Positions 1 to 5,170 of a stretch of DNA of 5,544 bases are shown piece after piece. Origin of the DNA: Lachnospiraceae bacterium (GTDB lineage: Bacteria > Bacillota_A > Clostridia > Lachnospirales > Lachnospiraceae); contig JAISHZ010000153.1 in the NCBI GenBank assembly GCA_031262285.1, forward strand, positions 1 to 5,544. The letters are read 5' to 3'. The first letter of the stretch is position 1. Every line of letters begins with the position of its first letter. The notes below the pieces were generated by a model, which saw nothing but the letters and a program-made list of their open reading frames with translations, did no database searches and was not told where the DNA came from. The position numbers were made by a program, and so were the translations under genes.

Positions 1-572
1 CCACCGGAATCCACGACACCCGCTTGCTTCAATACGGGAAGCATATCCGGTGTCTGACTCAACACGATTTCCGCATATTCTAATATCTTTGTAAAATAAT
101 CATTCAAATCTGTCACACCTTCTGCGGACAATTCTTTCGCTTTTTGTGCGCAACCTTTGGCGACTGTCAAAATAGTGCCTTCTTTGGGCTTCATAACAGC
201 TTTGTAAGCGGTTTCTACCGCTTTATCCAAGGCTTCTGCGATGAGTCCGCTATGAAGAGAGGATTGCGATTGAATGGTTCTGGTAAATCCTCGCAAAAGC
301 TGTGATAAGATCACACCGGAGTTGCCTCTGGCGCCGCGTAAAGATCCGCCGGAAATCGCTTTGCATAGGGACTCCATATCCGGGGTGTCTCCAAGCGCCA
401 CGACTTCCGCCGCCGCAGTCAGTATCGTCATCGTCATATTCGTACCCGTATCTCCATCGGGAACCGGAAAAACATTCAATTCATTTATCCACTCTTTCTT
501 GACCTCCAGACTCTTGGCACCTGCTAAAAACATTCTGGAAAGCATTTTCGAGTCTAACTTATTTGAACTCAC
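1..572 (-). CDS. fakA: FakA/YloV-like fatty acid kinase, N-terminal DhaL (DAK2) domain; 3' end outside window
   Basis: 190 codons are visible and the frame is still open at the left edge. The family (FakA, YloV in B. subtilis) is about 550 residues, so only the N-terminal third is here. This part is the nucleotide-binding DhaL domain. It contains NVFPVPDGDTGTNM (residues 33-46), whose aspartates (D39, D41) hold the Mg-ATP in DhaL proteins, then RGARGNSGVILSQLLRGF (79-96) and MKPKEGTILTVA (127-138), all typical of the family. FakA phosphorylates fatty acids carried by FakB (DegV-type) proteins so that exogenous fatty acid can enter phospholipid synthesis. That role comes from the family and is not proven here. 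The start is GTG at 572, seven bases after GGAGG (580-584). An internal ATG at residue 10 lacks such a site. The gene begins 12 bases after the yloU stop, so the two are almost certainly co-transcribed. No frameshift is seen. Confidence 0.93.
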   Translation of the reverse strand, partial: MSSNKLDSKMLSRMFLAGAKSLEVKKEWINELNVFPVPDGDTGTNMTMTILTAAAEVVALGDTPDMESLCKAISGGSLRGARGNSGVILSQLLRGFTRTIQSQSSLHSGLIAEALDKAVETAYKAVMKPKEGTILTVAKGCAQKAKELSAEGVTDLNDYFTKILEYAEIVLSQTPDMLPVLKQAGVVDSG

Positions 573-584
573 TTGATTACCTCC

Positions 585-944
585 TTAATCAATGACTCTG
601 ACACCTTCCACATAGATGTTTATCTTCTCTATCGCGATTCCCGTAAACTCTTCAACTTTATATTTGACATTACTGATTAAGTTATCCGCTACGGCGATAA
701 TACTGACCCCATACGCTACGATCACATGAAAATCCAATGTCAACTTTGTGTCATTCAACGACACAGTGATTCCTCTGGTCAAACTATCCATTTTAAGAAG
801 TCGTACCAGACCATCTTTCATATTGACACCCGCCATGCCTACTATCCCAAAGCATTCGATGGCAACGCTGCCGGCGTACTGAGCGATCACTTCATTATCA
901 ATATAAATACTTCCCATGCCAGTGTTGATAGAAGATCCTTTCAT
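585..944 (-). CDS. yloU: Asp23/Gls24 family protein (YloU-like)
   Basis: A 119-residue protein with the Asp23/Gls24 fold pattern. It begins with a short N-terminal segment, then GSIYIDNEVIAQYAGSVAIE (11-30). The middle carries the GIVGMAG motif (33-39), followed by alternating strands VSLNDTKLTLDFHVIVAYG (61-79). A C-terminal TGIAIEKINIYVEGVRV (101-117) completes it. Family members are small cytosolic or membrane-associated proteins linked to cell-envelope homeostasis. The exact role of YloU is not established. The frame extends 15 codons further upstream, but the ATG at 944 is chosen because AAAGGAGG lies five bases before it and the homology starts there. It is the first gene of a pair with the fakA-like gene, the same order as yloU-yloV in B. 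subtilis, and it is divergent from rpmB, also as in B. subtilis. This conserved arrangement supports both calls. Confidence 0.92.
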   Translation of the reverse strand: MKGSSINTGMGSIYIDNEVIAQYAGSVAIECFGIVGMAGVNMKDGLVRLLKMDSLTRGITVSLNDTKLTLDFHVIVAYGVSIIAVADNLISNVKYKVEEFTGIAIEKINIYVEGVRVID

Positions 945-979
945 ACAAACCTCCTTTGGTTGATTTACAGATATATTCC

Positions 980-988
980 ATCTTAACA
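980..988 (-). promoter_or_regulatory. weak candidate extended -10 for yloU-fakA
   Basis: On the minus strand TGTTAAGAT reads as a TGN-extended -10 (TAAGAT, 4 of 6 matches) about 35 bases before the yloU start. No convincing -35 sits at 16-18 bases. Two small inverted repeats lie just upstream: arms CTTTTC/GAAAAG at 992-1004, and GGGA-A-TCCC at 1004-1012. They could be operator material between the divergent promoters, or chance. Confidence 0.25.
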
Positions 989-1044
989 TTTCTTTTCCGA
1001 AAAGGGAATCCCAAATTTTATCCTAATTTTTCGATGAAATATAC

Positions 1045-1073
1045 TTGCTTTTTTTTTTGCCTTCTGCTACAAT
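1045..1073 (+). promoter_or_regulatory. sigmaA-type promoter of rpmB
   Basis: TTGCTT (1045-1050) and TACAAT (1068-1073) are separated by exactly 17 bases. TG at 1065-1066 extends the -10 box. The predicted start of transcription is near 1080, leaving a leader of about 85 nt before rpmB. I see no convincing regulatory fold in that leader. Confidence 0.75.
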
Positions 1074-1164
1074 CTTAGCGTTGCTGTACAAACACGTGAT
1101 TTATCGTATCGCGGCTGTACCGGCATACAAAATGAAATTTCAGAAGAGACAGGGAGGTGTCGGT

Positions 1165-1350
1165 ATGGCTATGTGTGATGTTTGCGGAAAAGGCGTCCAG
1201 TTTGGGCATAATGTCAGCCATTCTAATAGAAAGACTAACACAATTTGGAAACCGAATGTCAAGAAAGTAAAATGCAAAGTAGACGGCGTACCCAAAAGAT
1301 TGCATGTTTGTACGCGTTGTCTGCGTAGCGGTGCAGTGGAAAGACGTTAG
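1165..1350 (+). CDS. rpmB: 50S ribosomal protein L28, zinc-binding (C+) form
   Basis: A 61-residue basic protein matching L28 over its whole length: MAMCDVCGKGVQFGHNVSHS at the N-terminus, then NRKTNTIWKPN (21-31) and a C-terminal block VPKRLHVCTRCLRSG (42-56). L28 is a structural protein of the large ribosomal subunit. Four cysteines in two CxxC pairs (C4/C7 and C49/C52) mark the metal-binding C+ version. Many Firmicutes carry a cysteine-poor version, and a zinc-regulated swap between the two is known for some bacteria. The frame is open upstream to 1045, but the ATG at 1165 is chosen because GGGAGGTG precedes it at normal spacing and L28 starts there. The gene has its own promoter and terminator and is divergent from yloU. 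Confidence 0.97.
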   Translation: MAMCDVCGKGVQFGHNVSHSNRKTNTIWKPNVKKVKCKVDGVPKRLHVCTRCLRSGAVERR

Positions 1351-1417
1351 TCGATACACTGATCACCGAATCAAAATGGGATTGGACATGGATTAGGTTA
1401 CGGTCAAAACAAGGAAT

Positions 1418-1446
1418 GCGTTACACGAAAGTGTGGCGCTTTTTTT
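1418..1446 (+). terminator. intrinsic terminator of rpmB
   Basis: GCGTTACAC, a GAAA tetraloop, then GTGTGGCGC form a nine-pair stem containing two G-U pairs, followed by seven T residues (1440-1446). On the opposite strand the two G-U pairs become A-C mismatches and no T tract follows, so it should act only on rightward transcription from rpmB. Confidence 0.88.
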
Positions 1447-1449
1447 GGT

Positions 1450-1527
1450 GCTATTGAGCTGTTGGGCTATTGATGCTATTGTGTTATTGATGTTATTGAT
1501 GCTCTTGATGCTCTTGATGCTAATAAG
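1450..1527. repeat. degenerate 9-bp tandem repeat
   Basis: About eight units of a 9-base motif close to GCTATTGAT or GCTCTTGAT run head to tail. The cleanest units are at 1466-1474, 1483-1491, 1492-1500, 1501-1509 and 1510-1518. Units at 1459-1465 and 1475-1482 are one or two bases short. The array lies between the rpmB terminator and the stop codon of the convergent J-domain gene. It is outside any gene as called, since the J-domain frame meets TGA at 1540-1538 and a second stop a few codons on. A minisatellite produced by slippage is the simplest reading. Confidence 0.75.
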
Positions 1528-1537
1528 TCTTGCCTCC

Positions 1538-2113
1538 TCAGGCCTTCGCGTCAGAAATGGTCTCCTCGTCTAAGAAACGTTGGTATTCTTCGTTGATCGC
1601 TTGAATCAATGAAGCATCTCCGCAAAGGTTATCCGGATGAAAGATTTTGACCAAATCGCGATATCTTTTTCGCACAGCAAACGGACTCCCATTCGTACTT
1701 TCAAATAGTCGACCTGCTACATCGTCACGATATGGATCCTTGTTTCGATTTTCAAAACGATTCTTTTCTTGCTCAAAACTTTTTCGGTCATTTTCTAACA
1801 TCTGAAATCCGTTTTTTAAGATTTCCATCTTTTTTTCAAAAAAGAGGCTCTCTTCCTTCAGACGTTTGTTTTCTGCCATTGTCTTTAGGCTCATCATTTC
1901 CAATTCTTCTCGAAATTCCGCACGCTCAAGTAAGAACTTGTCCTGTACGCGAACAAGTTCCTCTTTTTCTTTTTCCAATCTGATATTTTCTTGGAAAAGC
2001 CATAATTTCGCTTTTTTTAGTTCCTCATCGCTTTGCGCGTTTAAAACTTCTTCCCAGTCGATCATTCTCTTATCCCAAATGACTCCAAGCGGATTTTGAT
2101 TGAATCTCTCCAA
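1538..2113 (-). CDS. coiled-coil protein with C-terminal J domain (type III DnaJ-like)
   Basis: A 191-residue protein. Residues 28-125 are strongly heptad-like and rich in E, K, R and L, predicting a long coiled coil. Residues 146-182 match the second half of a J domain: AVRKRYRDLVKIFHPDNL contains the HPD motif (159-161) that stimulates Hsp70/DnaK ATPase, followed by a helix III-like INEEYQRFL. The Gly/Phe-rich and zinc-finger regions of DnaJ are absent, so this is a specialised J protein rather than the general co-chaperone. The client is unknown. The chosen start is TTG at 2113: an in-frame TAA lies two codons upstream, the ATG at 2117 is out of frame, and the next Met is residue 17. Only a weak GTGGA-type ribosome site precedes it. 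The TTG comes three bases after the stop of the small membrane gene, so translation is probably coupled to that gene. Confidence 0.82.
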   Translation of the reverse strand: MERFNQNPLGVIWDKRMIDWEEVLNAQSDEELKKAKLWLFQENIRLEKEKEELVRVQDKFLLERAEFREELEMMSLKTMAENKRLKEESLFFEKKMEILKNGFQMLENDRKSFEQEKNRFENRNKDPYRDDVAGRLFESTNGSPFAVRKRYRDLVKIFHPDNLCGDASLIQAINEEYQRFLDEETISDAKA

Positions 2114-2116
2114 CCA

Positions 2117-2263
2117 TTATCCACTGCAAAAAAAATTATATCCCAAAAATAGTAAGCCGGATATAATGATTAACCCGATCAAACGATTGTTAATCAAAAC
2201 CATCAATAACATACCGATCGCGATAAAAAAGATGATCAGACCAACAATTCGCTTTGCTTTCAT
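2117..2263 (-). CDS. small two-helix membrane protein, conserved type, function unknown
   Basis: A 48-residue peptide made almost entirely of two hydrophobic stretches (about residues 6-25 and 28-45). The stretches are joined by a short INNR turn, with a basic MKAKR N-terminus and a C-terminal GYNFFCSG. It should be an integral hairpin in the cytoplasmic membrane. The ATG at 2263 is chosen over an upstream in-frame ATG at 2299 because GAGGAG lies seven bases before it, and the extra residues (His, Cys, Arg and Lys rich) do not look like part of the family. The peptide resembles short hydrophobic proteins I recall from Clostridia, but I cannot name a family. Its stop is three bases before the TTG of the J-domain gene, which suggests the two proteins work together. 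One possibility is that the peptide anchors or is a partner of the coiled-coil J protein. Confidence 0.78.
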   Translation of the reverse strand: MKAKRIVGLIIFFIAIGMLLMVLINNRLIGLIIISGLLFLGYNFFCSG

Positions 2264-2324
2264 CTTCGCTCTCCTCTTCGCGCACTTATGAGTATGCATC
2301 AGCGCATTTGAAAATTCCGTCGTT

Positions 2325-2355
2325 ACTATACACCGGTCATATCTCGCCTAGTCAA
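2325..2355 (-). promoter_or_regulatory. candidate promoter for the membrane peptide/J-protein unit
   Basis: On the minus strand TTGACT (2355-2350) and TATAGT (2330-2325) are good hexamers but are 19 bases apart, two more than ideal. Such a long spacer often goes with activator-dependent promoters. Transcription would start near 2318, giving a leader of about 55 nt. Reading TGTATA as the -10 box gives 17 bases but a poorer hexamer. Confidence 0.5.
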
Positions 2356-2377
2356 AATTGTATAGAATACACAATTT
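2355..2377. promoter_or_regulatory. 23-bp inverted repeat, possible operator
   Basis: Perfect seven-base arms AAATTGT (2355-2361) and ACAATTT (2371-2377) surround a nine-base centre that itself is partly symmetric. The site touches the -35 box of the candidate promoter, a normal position for an activator or for a repressor of the wHTH type. Several regulator families (MarR, GntR) bind AT-rich dyads of this general shape, so the regulator cannot be named. Confidence 0.45.
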
Positions 2378-2501
2378 ACCAGGGACAGCAAAGGATTATT
2401 GCTATGAACGCTGAATTCGTGAATAGTAATGTTCTTATTTTCAAACTTGCTCACTCGTATATACTTATCCTATGCGTTGGAAGCGAAAAAGTGAACTGTT
2501 T

Positions 2502-2915
2502 TTAAGGGGTTTCGGGAAAAGCTGTTTTTTTTGCTTCTTGGTCAGACGGTAAGTCTTCCTTTTTGGTCGTAAATCGATCCACAATGTCCGGTATCATATC
2601 CAATATCTTCGTCGCAACATCTTGATTACGAATGTTCACGAGTTTGGTGACACCATTTTTAATGACCAACACTGCACTAGGCGTAATCTTCCCACCCATA
2701 CCGCCCAATCCGGCAGCGGATCCTTTCTCCGATTTGTGAGACGAACTGGCAGCAACGCCAAAAGATACATCCACGAGCGGCATGATAATCGTATCACCGA
2801 TGTGAGTCGCTTCGCCCACCACAGTCTTGGTGGATAATACAGTATCCATCCCTTTGAGAAGAGATTCTACCACTCCTTGAAATTGACTGTCTTTGCGATT
2901 CTCTTTTTCTGTCAT
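2502..2915 (-). CDS. ytfJ: YtfJ/GerW family sporulation protein
   Basis: A 137-residue protein matching the Spore_YtfJ (GerW) family. It opens with an N-terminal helix, then STKTVVGEAT (28-37) and the conserved GDTIIMPLVDVSFGVAA (40-56). A glycine-rich stretch GSAAGLGGMGGKITPSA (65-81) follows, then the strand VLVIKNGVTKLVNI (82-95) and a helical end IPDIVDRF (108-115). The last 20 residues are a polar tail that looks variable. The family is found in endospore formers and is produced in sporulation, with a link to germination suggested by the name. No biochemical activity is established. The ATG at 2915 overlaps the stop of the upstream ytfI-like gene as ATGA and is preceded by AGAGGG six bases away, so the two genes are translationally coupled. 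The same pair (ytfI-ytfJ) occurs in B. subtilis. No clear terminator follows the stop. Confidence 0.9.
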   Translation of the reverse strand: MTEKENRKDSQFQGVVESLLKGMDTVLSTKTVVGEATHIGDTIIMPLVDVSFGVAASSSHKSEKGSAAGLGGMGGKITPSAVLVIKNGVTKLVNIRNQDVATKILDMIPDIVDRFTTKKEDLPSDQEAKKTAFPETP

Positions 2916-4000
2916 GACATACCCTCTTTCCTAAGTTTATGAATCAAATGCCAAGTTCCTTTATCAAAAGCCAATACGATCACACTGCGTAAAAAAGTTC
3001 CGAGCCGAAATCGTCCGCTAATCGCCACTCTCCCGCTTAGTACCGCTTCTTCAAAATCGGGAGTGAAACTGAATCGCCATCTTGTAATGGACAGTAGCAT
3101 CCCGATCGCTCCATATGCCAGACCTGTAGTGTCCGGAGATCCGGTCCCGAATCGGACATTACCCTTCATCTTGCGTGGTAATAAGCGCTTCCCCAATCGC
3201 TTCCCTTCTGCCAGAAATTTATGCAAAATGCGTTTGGTTTCCGCTTCCGCCCAAATCGATTGAACATGTTGGATTGGCTGATAAATCGCGCGTATTTTCT
3301 CAACCCACTGCGTTATTTTGGTAAAAAGGGGATTTCGTGTATCGTCGGAGTGTTCTCCCGAACTTTTGGTATCGGATGTGGTCGTGTCAGAAGATTGTCC
3401 GTCGAATGTTTGCGTTTCGGTTATTTGTACTTCTGATGAATGTTCATCAGTTGCGAGTTTCTCAGAGGAATGTGCGTCGGTTACGTGTCTATCGAATGAA
3501 TGAGCGTCGGTTGCTTGTCTATCAGATGATTGAGCGTTGGTTGCTTGTCTATCAGATGAATGTGCGTTGGTTGCTTGTCTATCAGATAATTGAGCGTCGG
3601 TTTCTTTTCCCTCCGATGGTTGAACGTTGGTTATGTGTTTCTTGATTTTTTGTTTCTTGATTTTTTGTTTCTGAATCGTTCGTGTTTTAGATTGAAAACT
3701 AGTTGCTTCTGTTTGTTTGTCCGATTCCGAAGCGGAGGTTGTGGACTTGTCCGATCCGGACAAAATTCGAAACCACATAAATTTTGCTTTGAATTGTCCC
3801 TCTTGGTAACGCATTCGCAAGATCAGAAACAGCCAACGAATCTTGAGTTCCCCTGACATATTTTGTGTATCACGCTCACCCAGCACACGGTAATGTACCG
3901 GAAAAACAAGAATGATTACCGTTATCAATACGAGAAACGATATCAAACACAAAAGGAGGATACCTATCCATTTTAAAATGGTGAGTATAATAGCTAACAT
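2912..4000 (-). CDS. ytfI: YtfI-like DUF2953 membrane protein with tandem-repeat insert
   Basis: A 362-residue protein. A single transmembrane helix covers about residues 8-33. It is followed by a DUF2953-like first half (FPVHYRVLGE at 33-42, then GELKIRWLFLILRMRY at 50-65). Residues 82-222 are a polar, Ser/Thr/Asp/Gln-rich linker that includes a doubled QKIKK motif (112-121) and about nine 10-residue repeats (121-210). The conserved C-terminal half resumes with GTGSPDTTGLAYGAIGM (285-301), FTPDFEEAVLSGRVAISGRF (312-331) and a final amphipathic segment. B. subtilis YtfI is clearly shorter, as far as I recall near 226 residues, and the excess is the linker. The function is unknown, and association with YtfJ/GerW suggests a sporulation-membrane role. 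The ATG at 4000 is chosen over one 15 codons upstream because GGGAG lies eight bases before it and the membrane helix follows directly. It overlaps the preceding gene by seven bases. Confidence 0.88.
   Translation of the reverse strand: MLAIILTILKWIGILLLCLISFLVLITVIILVFPVHYRVLGERDTQNMSGELKIRWLFLILRMRYQEGQFKAKFMWFRILSGSDKSTTSASESDKQTEATSFQSKTRTIQKQKIKKQKIKKHITNVQPSEGKETDAQLSDRQATNAHSSDRQATNAQSSDRQATDAHSFDRHVTDAHSSEKLATDEHSSEVQITETQTFDGQSSDTTTSDTKSSGEHSDDTRNPLFTKITQWVEKIRAIYQPIQHVQSIWAEAETKRILHKFLAEGKRLGKRLLPRKMKGNVRFGTGSPDTTGLAYGAIGMLLSITRWRFSFTPDFEEAVLSGRVAISGRFRLGTFLRSVIVLAFDKGTWHLIHKLRKEGMS
3371..3640. repeat. 30-bp in-frame tandem repeat inside the ytfI-like gene
   Basis: About nine consecutive 30-base units encode decapeptides near RQATNAHSSD (minus strand). 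The best-preserved copies are residues 141-150, 151-160 and 161-170 (3580-3491). Copies become more divergent toward both ends, and the outermost units (121-130 and 191-210) are barely recognisable. All copies keep the reading frame. The pattern indicates slippage or unequal recombination in a disordered linker, so copy number may vary between strains. Confidence 0.85.
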
Positions 4001-4317
4001 GATAAATACTCCCTTAGGTAGCAATCGCCTCTTACTGCCAGACATTCCGCAACAATTCGTTCTACTAACAAAATCGCTTCTTCTTTGCTTGCAGCAAGAC
4101 CGACGACATAGGGAGGGTTATTCTGATAATATCGCCAACGAAGCTGTTCAGACTCATAAATATCCAATAAATCATGAGGATTGCCTGCCGTCGTCAACAA
4201 GAAAACAGCAGCATTTTTCGGATCCCGCTTAAGCTTCTTTTTTAGAGTATCCACTTTTTCATTCCTAATACTATCCCCCAAATACAGCGGATGGTGATAG
4301 TGAAGATCGATCTTCAT
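3994..4317 (-). CDS. conserved-looking protein of unknown function, first gene of the ytfI-ytfJ operon
   Basis: A 107-residue soluble alpha/beta-type protein with no signal peptide or membrane segment. Visible blocks are HYHHPLYLGDSI (6-17), a basic helix VDTLKKKLKRDP (22-33), a strand-like AAVFLLTTAGNP (36-47), LLDIYESEQLRWRYY (50-64) and PPYVVGLAASKEEAILLVERIVAECL (68-93). It ends in GDCYLREYLSC. It resembles a family of about 105 residues that I associate with Lachnospiraceae and that has no assigned function. I cannot assign a catalytic site. The ATG at 4317 has AAAGGAA eight bases upstream. The gene overlaps the ytfI-like start by seven bases, so it is almost certainly co-translated with that gene and belongs to the same process as YtfI and YtfJ. 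Confidence 0.83.
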   Translation of the reverse strand: MKIDLHYHHPLYLGDSIRNEKVDTLKKKLKRDPKNAAVFLLTTAGNPHDLLDIYESEQLRWRYYQNNPPYVVGLAASKEEAILLVERIVAECLAVRGDCYLREYLSC

Positions 4318-4350
4318 GGAAGCGGTTCCTTTCGGTCATTTGATCTTCAC

Positions 4351-4359
4351 ATTTTACCA
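4351..4359 (-). promoter_or_regulatory. candidate extended -10 for the 107-aa/ytfI/ytfJ operon
   Basis: On the minus strand TGGTAAAAT gives a TGN-extended -10 box (TAAAAT, 5 of 6 matches), placing transcription start near 4344 and leaving a short leader. The -35 position (TTTTCT at 17 bases) is poor. A sporulation sigma factor could be responsible instead, but I cannot recognise a clear sigmaE or sigmaG consensus. Confidence 0.38.
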
Positions 4360-4396
4360 TATAATATTTTCAAAGAAAAGCATTATCTGCTGTTAC

Positions 4397-4705
4397 GTAG
4401 AATAACCGTATAAAAGTTGTTACTATTCAAGTGTTCGCCGATCTACGTTTATAGCCAATCGATGCACAGAACCGCACAGAGCCGAGGGGAGTATTGGGTG
4501 TTATACGTTCTGTGGAGATGAGACCAAGTGAAAATGAGCGCTTGCTTGTGCGCGCATTTTTACTGCTCTGGGCTCATCGGAACGATCAGAGAGTCTAACA
4601 CCCAAAACTCCCCTTGGCTCTGCGCGGTTCGTCCGGGATACACCGATCTTCAAACGTAGATCGGCGAACGCCTGAATAGTAACAACTTTTATTCAGTTAT
4701 CCTGC
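4397..4705. repeat. 309-bp imperfect palindrome able to form one long hairpin
   Basis: The left half (4397-4541) and right half (4550-4705) are complementary nearly throughout, leaving an eight-base loop TTGCTTGT (4542-4549). The best stretch pairs 4431-4450 with 4652-4671, and 4410-4429 with 4673-4692. In these, 39 of 40 positions are Watson-Crick and one is G-U, and a single mismatch (4430/4672) separates them. A second strong block pairs 4469-4492 with 4607-4630. A third pairs 4496-4503 with 4596-4603, and the tip pairs 4517-4541 with 4550-4578. Small internal loops and bulges lie between. It fills most of the 445-bp gap between the 107-residue gene and the toxin gene, and no protein-coding frame is evident. 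There is no T tract at either end and no obvious target-site duplication. The terminal sequence recurs at 5509-5544, pointing to a dispersed element such as a non-autonomous MITE-like repeat. Either strand of RNA would fold. Confidence 0.9.
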
Positions 4706-4762
4706 GCGATATCGCAATAATGACAGTGAGAAAATCCAGTACTCACGGGTAACAAAACATCC

Positions 4763-5170
4763 TTACTTAAATATGTTGCAAATTTTTAATCTTTCATCAA
4801 TCATTTGAGTGTCATTCATATCCTCTGATAGAAATAGAGTGCATCGGCTCGCAAGAGCGGATGCTAACATTACGCTATCGTAATATGCGAATGCGTATTT
4901 ACGATGAATATCCAACGCTTTTTCAATAATATCGGCATCTACAATAGTGACCTGACAATGACTTTTTATTTCATGAATAGCCTTTTTAATTGTTTCTATA
5001 GGTTGTTTCCATTTTCTTATTAGCACATTACAGAATTCATTGAAAGCTTGAACACTCGTGATACATTCATATCTAAGAAATGATTCCGCTGCTTTCGCTT
5101 GTTTATGTGGTTCATCTACAGAATATAAATATATCAATACATTTGTATCTAGGAAGACTTTATCTTTCAT
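4763..5170 (-). CDS. vapC: VapC-like PIN-domain ribonuclease toxin
   Basis: A 135-residue single PIN domain. The acidic residues expected of the Mg-dependent active site are all present: D8 in VFLDTNVLIYLYS (5-17), E45 in QAFNEFCNVL (41-50), D98 in AYYDSVMLASAL (95-106), and D117 in LFLSEDMND (112-120). The length is normal for the family. Such proteins are usually site-specific RNases (tRNA, rRNA or mRNA) that stop translation unless bound by the cognate antitoxin. The target here is unknown. The ATG at 5170 has AGGGAGG six bases upstream. That ribosome site lies inside the last codons of the antitoxin frame, which overlaps the toxin start by 11 bases. The frame is intact with no missing catalytic residue, in contrast to the disrupted antitoxin. 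No clear intrinsic terminator follows. Confidence 0.92.
   Translation of the reverse strand: MKDKVFLDTNVLIYLYSVDEPHKQAKAAESFLRYECITSVQAFNEFCNVLIRKWKQPIETIKKAIHEIKSHCQVTIVDADIIEKALDIHRKYAFAYYDSVMLASALASRCTLFLSEDMNDTQMIDERLKICNIFK

Noticed and set aside
2115..2117. ATG overlapping the membrane-peptide stop as start of the J-protein gene
   Set aside because: It is out of frame with the J-protein. The in-frame candidate is TTG at 2113.
2254..2505. Plus-strand frame of 83 codons across the gap upstream of the membrane peptide
   Set aside because: It lacks a ribosome binding site, has no recognisable motif, and runs through the minus-strand promoter region.
3371..3640. 30-bp periodic repeats resembling a CRISPR array
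   Set aside because: Units are directly adjacent with no spacers, are degenerate, and stay in the reading frame of a gene whose conserved ends lie on both sides, so this is a protein repeat.
3337..3645. Plus-strand open frame of about 100 codons over the repeats
   Set aside because: It arises from the repeat structure of the opposite-strand gene. It gives a low-complexity Arg/Leu/Val-rich protein with no ribosome site and overlaps a better-supported gene.
4397..4705. Long palindrome as a simple bidirectional transcription terminator
   Set aside because: It is ten times the size of an intrinsic terminator, has no T tract at either end, and its end sequence recurs elsewhere. It might still impede polymerase.
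4706..4715. Perfect 10-bp palindrome GCGATATCGC just outside the hairpin
   Set aside because: Short, isolated and not matched on the left flank, so chance is likely. It could at most mark the edge of the element.
4727..4747. Possible terminator hairpin after vapC (GTGAG...CTCAC)
   Set aside because: Only five base pairs with an eleven-base loop and no following T tract on the minus strand.
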